Notes: a model not told the origin generated them from the sequence alone. DNA of 64,000 nt from Chryseobacterium indoltheticum (GCF_003815915.1 NZ_CP033929.1:1798001-1862000), one strand, 5' to 3'. Positions 36,400 through 45,876 are shown, counted from the stretch's first letter. Numbers and translations: made by a program.

Positions 36400-37302
36400 T
36401 TAATTAGTGTTTTTTACAAGTTCAAGGAATTGATTTTCAAGCGATTGTTTTTTCTTAGCCAAATGTGACAGGAAAATACCTTTTTCTGCAAGTTTCTGGT
36501 TTAATGTTGATGCAGAAATCGATGCATCATCACGCACCTGTGCTTTAATAAGTTCACCTTCTGCCGAAACTGAAGTAAACCACTGAAGTTCTTCCAAAGC
36601 ACTCAAAAGAGCAGAATTATTATCAGCTTTTAATTCAAAAAAACCTTGGTTACTGGTTATTTCATCTACTCGTCCGGAATAAATGGCGTTTCCTTCTTTT
36701 AAAACAATTACATGACTGCAGATCTTTTCGATTTCATCTAAAAGGTGACTTGCAATAATGATGGTAATTCCTTGTTTTGCGATTGCTCCGATAATTTCTC
36801 TGATCTGAATAATTCCTTCAGGATCTAAGCCGTTGGTCGGTTCATCTAAGATCAAGACCTCAGGATTGTTGAGCAAAGCCGAAGCAATTGCCAAACGTTG
36901 CTTCATGCCTAAAGAAAAGGTTTTAAATGTATCTTTTTTTCTTTCTAAAAGCTTAACTGTATTTAAAACTTCATCAATTCTCGCAAAAGGAGTTCCTTTA
37001 ATTTCCGCAACAATTTTCAGGTTGGTTTCCGCACTTAGATAAGGATAGAAGTTGGGTTGCTCGATAATAGCTCCGATTTTTTTAAGCGTTTCGGGAGTTG
37101 TTCCTTTTTGCCCAAACCAAAACCAGTCGCCGCTTGTAGGATTGATAGTTGAAAGAAGCATCCCGAAGGTAGTAGATTTTCCGCTTCCGTTAGGACCTAA
37201 AAGGCCGTAAACATTACCTCTTTCTACATCAAAAGAAATATTGTTGACTACGACTCTCTTGAATTTTTTCGTCAGATTCTTTACTGATAAAATTTTTTCC
37301 AT
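36400..37302 (-). CDS. ABC transporter ATP-binding protein
   Basis: 300 residues. Walker A GPNGSGKST at about 36-44, signature FSLGMKQRLAIASALL near 130, Walker B VLILDEPTNGLDP near 155, H-loop ASHLLDE. The C-terminal extra domain (about 220-300) is typical of ABC-2 exporter ATPases. It pairs with the permease immediately downstream. Confidence 0.93.
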   Translation of the reverse strand: MEKILSVKNLTKKFKRVVVNNISFDVERGNVYGLLGPNGSGKSTTFGMLLSTINPTSGDWFWFGQKGTTPETLKKIGAIIEQPNFYPYLSAETNLKIVAEIKGTPFARIDEVLNTVKLLERKKDTFKTFSLGMKQRLAIASALLNNPEVLILDEPTNGLDPEGIIQIREIIGAIAKQGITIIIASHLLDEIEKICSHVIVLKEGNAIYSGRVDEITSNQGFFELKADNNSALLSALEELQWFTSVSAEGELIKAQVRDDASISASTLNQKLAEKGIFLSHLAKKKQSLENQFLELVKNTN

Positions 37303-37372
37303 GTAGTATATTGTATGTACTATGAGTTTCTCTTTTTTGTGAAATGTTACAAATGGAGTGAACTTTTTAGTT

Positions 37373-37421
37373 ATGAATTATGAATTATGAATTATGAATT
37401 ATGAATTATGAATTATGAATT
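37373..37421. repeat. Seven tandem copies of a 7-nt unit (ATGAATT)
   Basis: Seven exact copies in a row, 49 nt. The unit length equals that of the following TAACTCC repeat. It lies between the divergently transcribed ABC ATPase and AAA genes. Confidence 0.95.
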
Positions 37422-37430
37422 AACTTTGCC

Positions 37431-37458
37431 TAACTCCTAACTCCTAACTCCTAACTTT
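37431..37458. repeat. Tandem 7-nt unit (TAACTCC), three copies plus a variant
   Basis: Three exact copies followed by TAACTTT, 10 nt after the end of the ATGAATT array and 48 nt before the AAA gene start. A TAACTTT-type heptamer also lies partly in the bridge between the two arrays. Confidence 0.9.
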
Positions 37459-37506
37459 GTTACCGCTTTCAAAAAAATCATTAAATTTGATTTAAAAGAT
37501 GTTTGT

Positions 37507-38856
37507 ATGAAGTTAATTGAACTTGCAAAAGAATTAAATGTTTCCGCAGAATCCATCAAGCAGTTTATTCAGGATTTTGATCTTGATCTGGTTGATTGTA
37601 TTTCGACCCAGTTTGAAGTAAAAGAAGATTTTGAAAAATTTGCCCGTGAAAATGTAGATTTTTTGAAACTATATGAAACAGATTTAGACAAAAATAAAAC
37701 CGTCGACCAAATTGCAGAAACTATCAATCAGCCTAAAGATAAAATTGAAAAAGCCATTGAAGAAAATCCTTCAAATATTTTTGATAACGGATTGTTTAGA
37801 TCTTCGATTTCAAGTTATGGGATTGATCAAAAGTTAGGTGGAAATTACAAATTCGTTTATAATTATTTTGGAAATAAAACCAAGCTTCAGCAAAGAGATT
37901 TCATCGGTTACAGAGATCTTTTCTTTTATATTTCAGATATTTTGGAGCCGTTTTTAAATCCTCAGCAAACCAAAGACTGGGGAATTCATAAACCTGCAGG
38001 AATTATTTTGTACGGACCTCCCGGAAGCGGAAAGATATTTTGGGCCAATAAAATTGCCGAAATCATTAATTATAAGTTTAAAGAAGTTAAAAAACATTAT
38101 CTCGGCACCTCATTCATTGACGGAAATCAAACCAATTTCAATGATTTTTTGGTGACGATGATGAAAGAAGATAAAGTGTTGCTTTTTTTGGATGATTTTG
38201 ACGAAATTATGATGGAAAGAAATGCTGAAAATAATGTGGCTTCGTGCAATCTCGAAACCCAGGAGATTATTCTGCATCACGTTTCAAAATTTGAAAGTGA
38301 AGGAGTGTTGATGGTCGGTTCTGCCAATTCCGTTGCAGACATTGACGAAGAAATTCTGGCACCCGGAAGATTTGATGTTGTTATTCCTGTTTTCCCGCCG
38401 AATGCTGCCGAAAGATCAGAGATTATTCTCTATTCAATGACCAAAAATCTGGATAAAGATTCTCTGCTTTTCAAAATTCTAAAAAACAACAAAGCAGATA
38501 AAATTCCTTTCTGGAGCGAAACTGTTAAGAAAATGAAGGTTTTCAGTAATACCATGCTGATCGATTTTACTCAAAGTTTAAAAAAGAGGATTAAAAACCG
38601 CTACCAAAGAACGAAAGACGAAAAGCTGAAAATTGATGAAACCCTTCTGAACGGTGCTTTGCGTGATGCTGCAGCAAAATTAACTGAAGAATACCTTAAC
38701 CAAATTGCTCAGTTTTTAAATGATGTCATTATCAATAACCTTGATGATTTTCAAATGAGAATTCATGCGCTAAAATCTGAACTGGAAACGTATCAATCTG
38801 TAGAAACTCCGAGAAGAGAAATCGGTTTTATGCATAATGACGAAGATAATGTTTAA
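37507..38856 (+). CDS. AAA+ ATPase with an altered Walker A
   Basis: 449 residues. The first about 60 residues (MKLIELAKELNVSAESIKQF) resemble the N-terminal helix domain of IF2-like proteins. An AAA domain follows with GPPGSGKIF at about 173-181, Walker B LLFLDDFDEI near 220, and an arginine-finger segment LAPGRFD near 292. The residue after the Walker A lysine is Ile, not Thr or Ser. The C-terminal third is helical and charged. No partner is apparent from the neighbours. Confidence 0.8.
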   Translation: MKLIELAKELNVSAESIKQFIQDFDLDLVDCISTQFEVKEDFEKFARENVDFLKLYETDLDKNKTVDQIAETINQPKDKIEKAIEENPSNIFDNGLFRSSISSYGIDQKLGGNYKFVYNYFGNKTKLQQRDFIGYRDLFFYISDILEPFLNPQQTKDWGIHKPAGIILYGPPGSGKIFWANKIAEIINYKFKEVKKHYLGTSFIDGNQTNFNDFLVTMMKEDKVLLFLDDFDEIMMERNAENNVASCNLETQEIILHHVSKFESEGVLMVGSANSVADIDEEILAPGRFDVVIPVFPPNAAERSEIILYSMTKNLDKDSLLFKILKNNKADKIPFWSETVKKMKVFSNTMLIDFTQSLKKRIKNRYQRTKDEKLKIDETLLNGALRDAAAKLTEEYLNQIAQFLNDVIINNLDDFQMRIHALKSELETYQSVETPRREIGFMHNDEDNV

Positions 38857-38924
38857 TGTAAGTGTTGTAACGATTTAGTTTTAGTAATACTTACGAGCAA
38901 TACCAAAACTCATGATTTTATCCG

Positions 38925-38932
38925 TAAATTTG
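38925..38932 (+). promoter_or_regulatory. -7 promoter box of prfB
   Basis: TAAATTTG, 19 nt before the TTG at 38952. It excludes the ATG at 38912, which lies upstream of it, as the start codon. Confidence 0.6.
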
Positions 38933-38951
38933 CTATTCAAATTTTTTAGTT

Positions 38952-40064
38952 TTGATTAATAACGACCAGATAAAAGAAATTCAATCCAGAATTGAAGACC
39001 TTCATAAATATCTTCAGATTGATAAAAAGAAGATAGAGATTTCTAATGATGACGAAAAAACAGCAGCTCCGGAATTTTGGGATAATCCTAAAACAGCTGA
39101 GGTTTTTCTGAAGCAGCTTCGTTCCAAGAAAAAATGGGTAGAAGAGTACGAAGAAATCAATACTCAGTTTGAGGATCTTCAGGTTTTACTGGAGTTTGCG
39201 AAAGAAGATGCTGATTCTGAAAAAGAATTGGATGAAGCTTTTCCTCAATTATTAGAGAAAATAGAGAATCTGGAGTTTAAAAATATGCTTTCTAACGAAG
39301 GTGACGAGCTTTCGGCAGTACTTCAAATAACGGCAGGAGCAGGTGGAACAGAAAGTTGTGACTGGGCTGCAATGTTGATGAGGATGTATAATATGTGGGC
39401 TGAAAAACAGGGCTATAAAATAAAAGAACTGAACTTCCAGGAAGGTGAAGTTGCCGGTGTGAAAACTGTAACCTTGGAAATCGACGGCGAATATGCCTTT
39501 GGTTATCTTAAAGGTGAAAATGGCGTTCACAGACTGGTAAGGATTTCTCCTTTTGATTCTAATGCAAAACGTCATACCAGCTTTGTTTCGGTGTATGTTT
39601 ATCCTTTGGTAGATGATACGATTGAAATCAACATCAATCCGGCAGACATTTCATTTGAAACGATGCGAAGTTCGGGAGCGGGTGGACAAAACGTAAACAA
39701 GGTAGAAACGGCTGTTCGTCTTCGTCACGCACCAACAGGAATTATCATTGAAAACTCAGAATCTCGTTCTCAGCTTCAGAATAAAGAAAAAGCGATGCAG
39801 CTTTTGAAATCCAGATTATATGAAATGGAATTGGAGGAACGTCTGAAAGCCCGTACCGAAATTGAAGCCAACAAAATGAAAATAGAGTGGGGAAGTCAGA
39901 TCCGAAATTATGTGATGCACCCTTACAAACTGGTAAAGGATGTGCGGTCTGGTCATGAGACATCAGATGTAGATGCCGTGATGAACGGAAATCTTACGCC
40001 TTTCCTTAAAGCGTTTCTGATGGCTGACGGAACGGCAGTTTCAGACGATGATTTTGATCTATAA
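38952..40064 (+). CDS. prfB: Peptide chain release factor 2
   Basis: 370 residues; releases finished peptides at UGA and UAA codons. The GGQ loop is present ([11 protein letters not shown], about 240-250), as is an SPF-like recognition region ([16 protein letters not shown]). The start used is TTG; no in-frame ATG lies near it, and a -7 box sits 19 nt upstream. The site where many prfB genes have the frameshift-inducing CTT-TGA reads CTT CAG, so no frameshift is needed. Confidence 0.95.
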   Translation: MINNDQIKEIQSRIEDLHKYLQIDKKKIEISNDDEKTAAPEFWDNPKTAEVFLKQLRSKKKWVEEYEEINTQFEDLQVLLEFAKEDADSEKELDEAFPQLLEKIENLEFKNMLSNEGDELSAVLQITAGAGGTESCDWAAMLMRMYNMWAEKQGYKIKELNFQEGEVAGVKTVTLEIDGEYAFGYLKGENGVHRLVRISPFDSNAKRHTSFVSVYVYPLVDDTIEININPADISFETMRSSGAGGQNVNKVETAVRLRHAPTGIIIENSESRSQLQNKEKAMQLLKSRLYEMELEERLKARTEIEANKMKIEWGSQIRNYVMHPYKLVKDVRSGHETSDVDAVMNGNLTPFLKAFLMADGTAVSDDDFDL

Positions 40065-40151
40065 AAAATCATGTTTACATTTTTGTTAAAATATGCTAAT
40101 ATATTTTCAGCATAATTTTATTAAGCTTATTTTTGTTCATCATCATTACAT

Positions 40152-40868
40152 ATGGAAGAATTCAATAGCTGGAGAGATTTATTAAACCCCGAGTTTTATA
40201 TAAACATGGGTGGGTTTTGGGTTATATTATTTATAATATTTGCCGAAACAGGATTGTTTGTAGGGTTTTTCCTTCCGGGAGATTCACTGCTATTTGTTTC
40301 CGGAATTTATGCGGTAGACATTATTTCTCAAACATTCGGTTCTACGGGAAGTGACTTTTTAGATACCACAATCTTGGCGGGTGCTGTAGCTTTTGCGGCG
40401 ATTGTAGGTAATCAGGTAGGGTATTGGTTTGGAAGCAAAACCGGTCCGGCTCTATACAAGAAAAAAGATACGATGCTTTTCAAGAAAAAATACCTTTATC
40501 AGGCACACGATTTTTTTGAAAAAAACGGAGCTTTAGCAATTATTATGGCTAGATTTTTACCCGTGGTAAGAACTTTTATGCCCATCGTAGCAGGAATCGT
40601 AAAGATGGACAAAAAATCTTTCCTTCGTGATAATATTATAGGGGGTGTTCTTTGGTCTTTCAGTTTAATTTTTGCTGGACATTACTTAGACAAATTATTC
40701 CTTGATCAATTCGGAATCAATCTGAAAGAAAAACTAGAGTTTATTATTATTGTAATTGTTTTAATTACGACTGTTCCTGTGGTTCTGAAATTTATGTTTG
40801 GAGCGCCAAAAGGAAACCCGAAACTGGAAGACGAAGTTTTGGATGATTTGATTGACAAAGAAAAATAA
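40152..40868 (+). CDS. DedA-family membrane protein
   Basis: 238 residues. The typical DedA/VTT features are present: an acidic residue in FAETGLFVGFFLPGDSLLF, then GYWFGSKTG, and RFLPVVRTFMPIVAGIVKM. Hydrophobic helices surround these. DedA proteins move polar lipid carriers such as undecaprenyl phosphate or phospholipids across the inner membrane. It stands alone, 87 nt after prfB, with its own strong terminator. Confidence 0.92.
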   Translation: MEEFNSWRDLLNPEFYINMGGFWVILFIIFAETGLFVGFFLPGDSLLFVSGIYAVDIISQTFGSTGSDFLDTTILAGAVAFAAIVGNQVGYWFGSKTGPALYKKKDTMLFKKKYLYQAHDFFEKNGALAIIMARFLPVVRTFMPIVAGIVKMDKKSFLRDNIIGGVLWSFSLIFAGHYLDKLFLDQFGINLKEKLEFIIIVIVLITTVPVVLKFMFGAPKGNPKLEDEVLDDLIDKEK

Positions 40869-41207
40869 TCAATTTAAAATATAGAAAATAACCTGCAACA
40901 AATTGCAGGTTATTTTTTTGCTTCTAAAAAACGTACTATAATTTTTTAGTGTAAAGATTCTATAGATTGGGCAGATTTTATTACAAATTATCTACGAAAT
41001 CTGCATAACCAGCGAGAGAAAAGAAAGATTTTACCAAGCTTAAGTTATTCAGAAAGTTTGCAAAACAATTGATAACTCAGGTTTTTCATATTTTGTCACC
41101 TTTTGAATTTCTACTTTTCTAATCATTTCTTTTGATTTTTTTGCGGTTAAATATTTTTGTCAAGTATCAAAAAGAAAGGCTTAAATGCTTAAAAAAAGAA
41201 TTTAATT
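40869..41207. other. Intergenic region after the DedA gene
   Basis: 339 nt. The first 50 nt hold a terminator (40887-40919). The remainder is AT-rich with no ORF, promoter box or inverted repeat that I can support. Confidence 0.6.
40887..40919 (+). terminator. Terminator of the DedA gene
   Basis: A 12-bp perfect stem AATAACCTGCAA / TTGCAGGTTATT with loop CAAA and a following T run. Confidence 0.92.
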
Positions 41208-42071
41208 TTAATTCCTAATCCATTCCAGAATATTGGGATAAATAATGCTGTCTCTTTTTTTCTTATTGAAAAATCTTGGAGCATGACCAGTTTTATCCAT
41301 AAACACCAATTTATGCGGAATATTCATTTTCGTTAATGCTGAATCTAAAGCTAAACCTTGCTTCTGGTTCACCAGAAAATCCTGATTTCCCTGAAATAAA
41401 AGCGTCGGAACATTCGTGACATTGGCTACTGGACTTGCTTTTTGGAAATCTTCAGATAAATTTTTACGGTCAAATTTACTTCCTACCATTTTCTGCACTG
41501 TTCCCGAGGTATATTTTGAATAAAATGACTGCAAATATTCTTGCGAATAAAAATCTGTCGGCCCACTGAGTGAAATAATCTTCTTTATTTTATCAGGATT
41601 TTGATAGCCGTAAAGCAATGCTAAATGTCCGCCCGCACTTTCGCCCAATATGATATAATTGTTCGGAAGAAGTTCTGCTTTTTCTGAAAGTGCATTGAAT
41701 TTTTCGATCACAGAATTGATGTCTTCCAACTGATCTTTGTACGTAAAATGTTTTGAAACCAAGCGATAATTCATATTAATACTCGGAATATTATTTTCAA
41801 AAAGCATCTTCTGAATTTGTATCATGTGCTCCTTTCTTCCATATTTCCAAGCGCCACCGTGAACAATTAAAATAACTGGAGAATTTTGCGGATAATCTGC
41901 GGGAAGAAAGACGTCCATTTTCTGGCGTTTGTGTTCACCATAATTAAGATTGTAGATTTTCTGACTGTCTTTTCCCATCCAAACTTTAAACTTAGAATTA
42001 GTGCATGAATTTAATACCAAACCAATCAATCCTAAAACAAAAAAATGGTAATTGAGAATCAGCTTTTTCAT
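41208..42071 (-). CDS. Alpha/beta hydrolase lipoprotein (esterase/lipase type)
   Basis: 287 residues with a lipobox (LNSC, Cys at about 23). The hydrolase core shows HGGAW (oxyanion), nucleophile GESAGG at about 145-150, FLV/Asp segment near 230, and a GHAPRF His near the end. This is the HGGxW-type esterase subgroup that acts on small or acyl-sugar esters. Lipid anchoring places it in a membrane, probably the outer one. Substrate unknown. Confidence 0.87.
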   Translation of the reverse strand: MKKLILNYHFFVLGLIGLVLNSCTNSKFKVWMGKDSQKIYNLNYGEHKRQKMDVFLPADYPQNSPVILIVHGGAWKYGRKEHMIQIQKMLFENNIPSINMNYRLVSKHFTYKDQLEDINSVIEKFNALSEKAELLPNNYIILGESAGGHLALLYGYQNPDKIKKIISLSGPTDFYSQEYLQSFYSKYTSGTVQKMVGSKFDRKNLSEDFQKASPVANVTNVPTLLFQGNQDFLVNQKQGLALDSALTKMNIPHKLVFMDKTGHAPRFFNKKKRDSIIYPNILEWIRN

Positions 42072-42128
42072 AGAGTAAAGGTAAGGAGAATTTGATTTTT
42101 ATTATGACAAACAAAGATGATTTTATTC

Positions 42129-42614
42129 TTAAAAACTATAGAACTCATAAATGCCACCAGAACCTTTTTTACATTCTCGGAAAAACTCTTTTGGAATACC
42201 GTTTTTAAAATTAATTTTTGATGAAACTTTTTGATCACAATCATTATTTTTATTTTCAAATATCAATATTCCATTTTTTAATTTTTTAGGTAAATCTGAA
42301 ATCATTGTTACACTATATTCTCCGATATATTGATTCAGATTATTAAAAATTAAGATCTTATTAGTCGCTCTCCTTGACAATCCCCAAAGCCATACAGAGG
42401 TCATAATTTTATAAGTTTTTCCTTTTTTAGTTTTTACATTTCCTAAATATGTTAAGTGGGTCTCCATTCCGCCTTTTCCATTCCATTTTCCATAGACATA
42501 GTTTTTACCAATGTTTGATTTTTGCAAAGTTTTTAATCGGATGTTGCCATCATTTATCTGAGCAAATACTACTTGCGAGAAAATAGTAAGGAGGAAAGCT
42601 AAATATATTTTCAT
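42129..42614 (-). CDS. Secreted hypothetical protein
   Basis: 161 residues with a signal peptide (MKIYLAFLLTIFSQVVFAQ). The mature part is beta-rich with many Lys, Gly and Asn residues, and it has two Cys (NNDCDQK and FFRECKK) that could form a disulfide. No family recognised. A single gene between two unrelated operons. Confidence 0.65.
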   Translation of the reverse strand: MKIYLAFLLTIFSQVVFAQINDGNIRLKTLQKSNIGKNYVYGKWNGKGGMETHLTYLGNVKTKKGKTYKIMTSVWLWGLSRRATNKILIFNNLNQYIGEYSVTMISDLPKKLKNGILIFENKNNDCDQKVSSKINFKNGIPKEFFRECKKGSGGIYEFYSF

Positions 42615-42695
42615 TGAAGTAAAATTAAATAAAACGCCTTAATTTAAATGAATAATTATTAAGATTATAAGCCATTAAAAACCAATAAAAATCTA

Positions 42696-42703
42696 TATTT
42701 TTG
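42696..42703 (+). promoter_or_regulatory. -7 promoter box of the DUF808 gene
   Basis: TATTTTTG, 37 nt before the ATG at 42741. Confidence 0.55.
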
Positions 42704-42740
42704 TAAGACTTAACACTTATTAAAAAAATATTAAAATACT

Positions 42741-43646
42741 ATGGCGTCTGGTTTTTTTGCGATTTTAGATGATATCGCTGCTTTGATGGATGATGTTGCT
42801 GTAACAAGTAAAATTGCAACCCAAAAAACAGCAGGTATCTTGGGCGACGATCTGGCGGTAAACGCAGAAAAAGCCACAGGTTTTCTTTCTTCAAGAGAAA
42901 TACCTGTATTGATGAAGATTATGAAAGGCTCATTTGTCAATAAGCTGATTATTGTTCCTTTTGTTTTCCTTCTTGAGTGGCTGTATTCACCTGCAATTAA
43001 AATTATCTTAATCATTGGTGGATTTTATCTGGCTTACGAAGGTGTCGAAAAAATTGTTGAATTTTTATTTCACAGAGATAAAAAAGGACATGAAGTAATC
43101 GAAGAAGCACAGGAAGTTGAACAAGACGGTGAGGCGGTAGAAAAAGCTAAAGTAAAATCTGCAGTTACCACTGATTTTATTTTATCTCTTGAGATCGTTA
43201 TTATCGCATTAGCTGCAGCAAAAGATGGCTATATAGCGCTTAAATCTCAGTTTAATCCTTTCCTTGTAGAAATAGTTACTGTTTCTGTGGTTTCCATTAT
43301 TGCAACGGTAGGTGTTTACGGAATTGTAGCATTAATCGTAAGAATGGATGATGCAGGTTTCAAATTAATTAAAAAAAGTAACGATAAAGGTTTTTTTGGT
43401 AAATTGGGACACCTTCTCGTGAAAGCACTTCCTTTTGTGATAAAAGCTTTGGGAATTATCGGAACTATTGCGTTGATTTTGGTAGCAGGTGGAATTTTTG
43501 ATCACAATATTGATTATCTTCATCATTCACTCCCAACATGGCATGAGACACTAAAACAAGTATTATTTGGTATCGTTGGAGGATTAATTGCTTTGTTTTT
43601 AATAACCGGTGGAAAGAAAATTTATGCATTAGCGACTAAAAAATAA
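42741..43646 (+). CDS. DUF808 family inner-membrane protein (YedI type)
   Basis: 301 residues. The opening FFAILDDIAALMDDVA and the KTAGILGDDLAVNAEKATGF segment are signatures of DUF808. Several transmembrane helices follow (about 68-110, 140-165, 185-215, 235-265, 280-297). Function is not established for the family. A terminator follows within 15 nt. Confidence 0.92.
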   Translation: MASGFFAILDDIAALMDDVAVTSKIATQKTAGILGDDLAVNAEKATGFLSSREIPVLMKIMKGSFVNKLIIVPFVFLLEWLYSPAIKIILIIGGFYLAYEGVEKIVEFLFHRDKKGHEVIEEAQEVEQDGEAVEKAKVKSAVTTDFILSLEIVIIALAAAKDGYIALKSQFNPFLVEIVTVSVVSIIATVGVYGIVALIVRMDDAGFKLIKKSNDKGFFGKLGHLLVKALPFVIKALGIIGTIALILVAGGIFDHNIDYLHHSLPTWHETLKQVLFGIVGGLIALFLITGGKKIYALATKK

Positions 43647-43661
43647 TTGTTAGATCTTAAT

Positions 43662-43702
43662 AAAAAAATCCTGCTTCAATATTTTTTGAGCAGGATTTTT
43701 CT
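43662..43702. terminator. Bidirectional terminator between the DUF808 gene and a hydrolase gene
   Basis: A 12-bp stem (AAAAATCCTGCT with AGCAGGATTTTT) with T runs on both sides; it can serve the plus-strand DUF808 gene and the minus-strand gene ending at 43718. Confidence 0.8.
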
Positions 43703-43717
43703 TTTTAATAGATGCGC

Positions 43718-44680
43718 TTAAAATTTTATTTCCGTAAGCCATTTTTCGATTTCTGCGAAACTTTGTGCTGCATTTTCTACCCAAGGAAAATGACCTGCTT
43801 TTTCGATCAATACTAATTTAGAATTGGGTAATGTTTGGTGAAGCTGTTCTGCAAATTCAGGTAAATTATTGGTGTCTGCTATACCGTTGAGAATTAAAGT
43901 TCTTGTTTTGATATCTGAGAATTTTTTCTGTTTAGTATAATAATACTTCAATTCTTTTTCAATCTTCGGTAACTGACCGTTAACGGGTTTTCTTCTACCA
44001 GCTTTTGAAATTTCTTTTATAATCGGAATTACTTTTTCTGAAGATTCTTCATCATAACACCACCATTTCAAAGGAGATTCAGATAAATCTCTTCCGTCCG
44101 GAGCTTTTTCGGTTTTATGCGTGTACATATAATCCCAGTCTTTTACGACTTGTGAAAACCATTCAGATTCCTGTATTCTCTTGCTTTCGGATTCTTTTTT
44201 TCTATTGTAAATTTCTTCCGGGGATGCAACTAAAGAAGTTCCGGCCAAGATCATTCCTTCAACATGATTTGGATGTTGCAAACCGTAAAGCATGGCCACT
44301 GCGCTTTGATCGGAATGTGCAAAAAACCAAATCTTATCGATGTTGAGTTTTTTTCTTAATTCCTCAACTTCTACAACACTTTTCTCAAGACTATAATCTT
44401 CTACTTTCTTTGGTAAAGCAGATTTTCCGGTTCCGCGTGAATCATAATATACCATTGTAAATTGTTTCTCCAATGGCTGTAATGTTAATTCATACCCAAT
44501 TTTTCCTGAATTAGGATGTCCCACAAACATCACAGGACCATTTCCTTTGATAGTGTAATTGATATTTATGCCATCAATTTTTTCTGTGTAATTTCCGTTT
44601 TTAAGATGTTGCGCATTTGACAGAAAGATGAAAATTGAATTTGTTAAAAATAATGCTTTTAGTTTTAAATTCATAGACAA
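43718..44680 (-). CDS. Secreted alpha/beta hydrolase with unusual nucleophile elbow
   Basis: 320 residues with a signal peptide. The alpha/beta hydrolase pattern includes GHPNSGKIGYE, YDSRGTGKSALP, AHSDQSAVAMLYG (nucleophile elbow), LNGIADTNNLPEF and a late GHFPWVE. The elbow has Gln two residues after the presumed Ser where Gly is usual. Related to the proline iminopeptidase-like group. Probably periplasmic; substrate unknown. Confidence 0.85.
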   Translation of the reverse strand: MSMNLKLKALFLTNSIFIFLSNAQHLKNGNYTEKIDGININYTIKGNGPVMFVGHPNSGKIGYELTLQPLEKQFTMVYYDSRGTGKSALPKKVEDYSLEKSVVEVEELRKKLNIDKIWFFAHSDQSAVAMLYGLQHPNHVEGMILAGTSLVASPEEIYNRKKESESKRIQESEWFSQVVKDWDYMYTHKTEKAPDGRDLSESPLKWWCYDEESSEKVIPIIKEISKAGRRKPVNGQLPKIEKELKYYYTKQKKFSDIKTRTLILNGIADTNNLPEFAEQLHQTLPNSKLVLIEKAGHFPWVENAAQSFAEIEKWLTEIKF

Positions 44681-44716
44681 TCGTAAATGGTTAAAATACC
44701 TTTCAAATATATCTAA

Positions 44717-45724
44717 TTATTTTACGTCAGCAATTGTCAAACCGTCAGGTCTTCCGCCAATATCTAACTTTTGAATAATCTCCATTGTTTTTAAATCAAT
44801 TACAGTAACAGAATTATTAGGAGTGCAGGAAATGAATAGTCTATTTTTATCTTTATCCATCAACATTGCAGCGCCTTGTCCTGCATTGATTCTTTTGATC
44901 TCTTTTCTTGTTTTATAATCATAAAATAAAAGCTCACCCGTTTTTACACTGACAATACATGCATATTTTCCGTCGGGAGTAAATTTTAAACGGTGAAGTC
45001 CTAAGACTTTTGTGTCAATTTGTTGATCTACCTTTCTGGTTACTAGATTAATTACAGCAATGCTTCCGTCTGGTTTTACAGTCCATAATTCTTTTCCGTC
45101 TGATGAAACATCAAATCCTTCAGCACCTTTTCCTACAGGAATTAAAGACTGAACCCAATCCCAGCGAGGCTTTGCATTCGGAGGTAAAACTCCGGTAGGA
45201 GGAACAGTGGGTTGTAATAAAACATGATCAAAAATACTCACTGTTCCCGAATCAATATTTGTTGTGTAGAAATGTTCAGTATCCAATGTAACGTGCAAAA
45301 GATGGGTGGTATTCTGACCTGTTCCCATCGACCATTCTAAAAAATTTTCTTTTACATTATATCTTCCAACTGCTTTAGAACCCTGTGCAGTAAACCACAA
45401 TTTATCATTTAGATAAGCTAAACCGTGCGATCCGTACAAAGGTCTTGTGTCTATGTTTTTGAAGGGTTTTAATGCTTTTAAATCGATGACGTTAATTTCA
45501 TGTGCCGTTCCGTTGAGTGTATTGGCAACATATGCGAAAGCCCCGTTGGAAGAAGTTACAACTTCATGTGGATCGTCTCCAACTGGTATTTTAGTAATGA
45601 TTTCTAAAGTTTCATAGTTGAGAACAACCATCTTTTTTTCAGTTTTCGATAAGGCTAAAATATATTTTTGGGCGAAAGATAACTGAGAAGCTAAAATTAA
45701 AAATAATACAGAAAGATTTTTCAT
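44717..45724 (-). CDS. Secreted YVTN beta-propeller protein
   Basis: 335 residues with a signal peptide (to about residue 18, LSFAQ). The body is a run of about 40-residue blade repeats (IPVGDDPHEVVTSSNGAFAYVAN; TVIDLKTMEIIQKLDIGGRPDGL), the cytochrome cd1-like or YVTN propeller type. Such proteins are often binding or surface proteins; no active-site residues can be named. Confidence 0.87.
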   Translation of the reverse strand: MKNLSVLFLILASQLSFAQKYILALSKTEKKMVVLNYETLEIITKIPVGDDPHEVVTSSNGAFAYVANTLNGTAHEINVIDLKALKPFKNIDTRPLYGSHGLAYLNDKLWFTAQGSKAVGRYNVKENFLEWSMGTGQNTTHLLHVTLDTEHFYTTNIDSGTVSIFDHVLLQPTVPPTGVLPPNAKPRWDWVQSLIPVGKGAEGFDVSSDGKELWTVKPDGSIAVINLVTRKVDQQIDTKVLGLHRLKFTPDGKYACIVSVKTGELLFYDYKTRKEIKRINAGQGAAMLMDKDKNRLFISCTPNNSVTVIDLKTMEIIQKLDIGGRPDGLTIADVK

Positions 45725-45826
45725 AAATTTAAATGTAAAAAGAAATAAGACGAAATGCCTTAATAATAAGATTCTGTTTTCTGAGCTTGGTTAAATTCTT
45801 TTTTAAGAAATAATGATTTAAATATT

Positions 45827-45834
45827 TATTTTTG
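45827..45834 (+). promoter_or_regulatory. -7 promoter box of the acyltransferase gene
   Basis: TATTTTTG, 42 nt before the ATG at 45877. Confidence 0.5.
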
Positions 45835-45876
45835 CAAAAATCTAGGTCTTCAGTAAATGTTTGATTCTAATTAATT

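Noticed and set aside
37373..37458. Tandem heptamers considered as a CRISPR array
   Set aside because: Units are 7 nt with no spacers, and no cas genes are nearby.
38912..38960. Possible frameshift leader for prfB: an ATG at 38912 in another frame leads to a TAA near the TTG start
   Set aside because: The stop is TAA rather than TGA, the frameshift signal CTT-TGA is absent, and a -7 box lies between that ATG and the gene.
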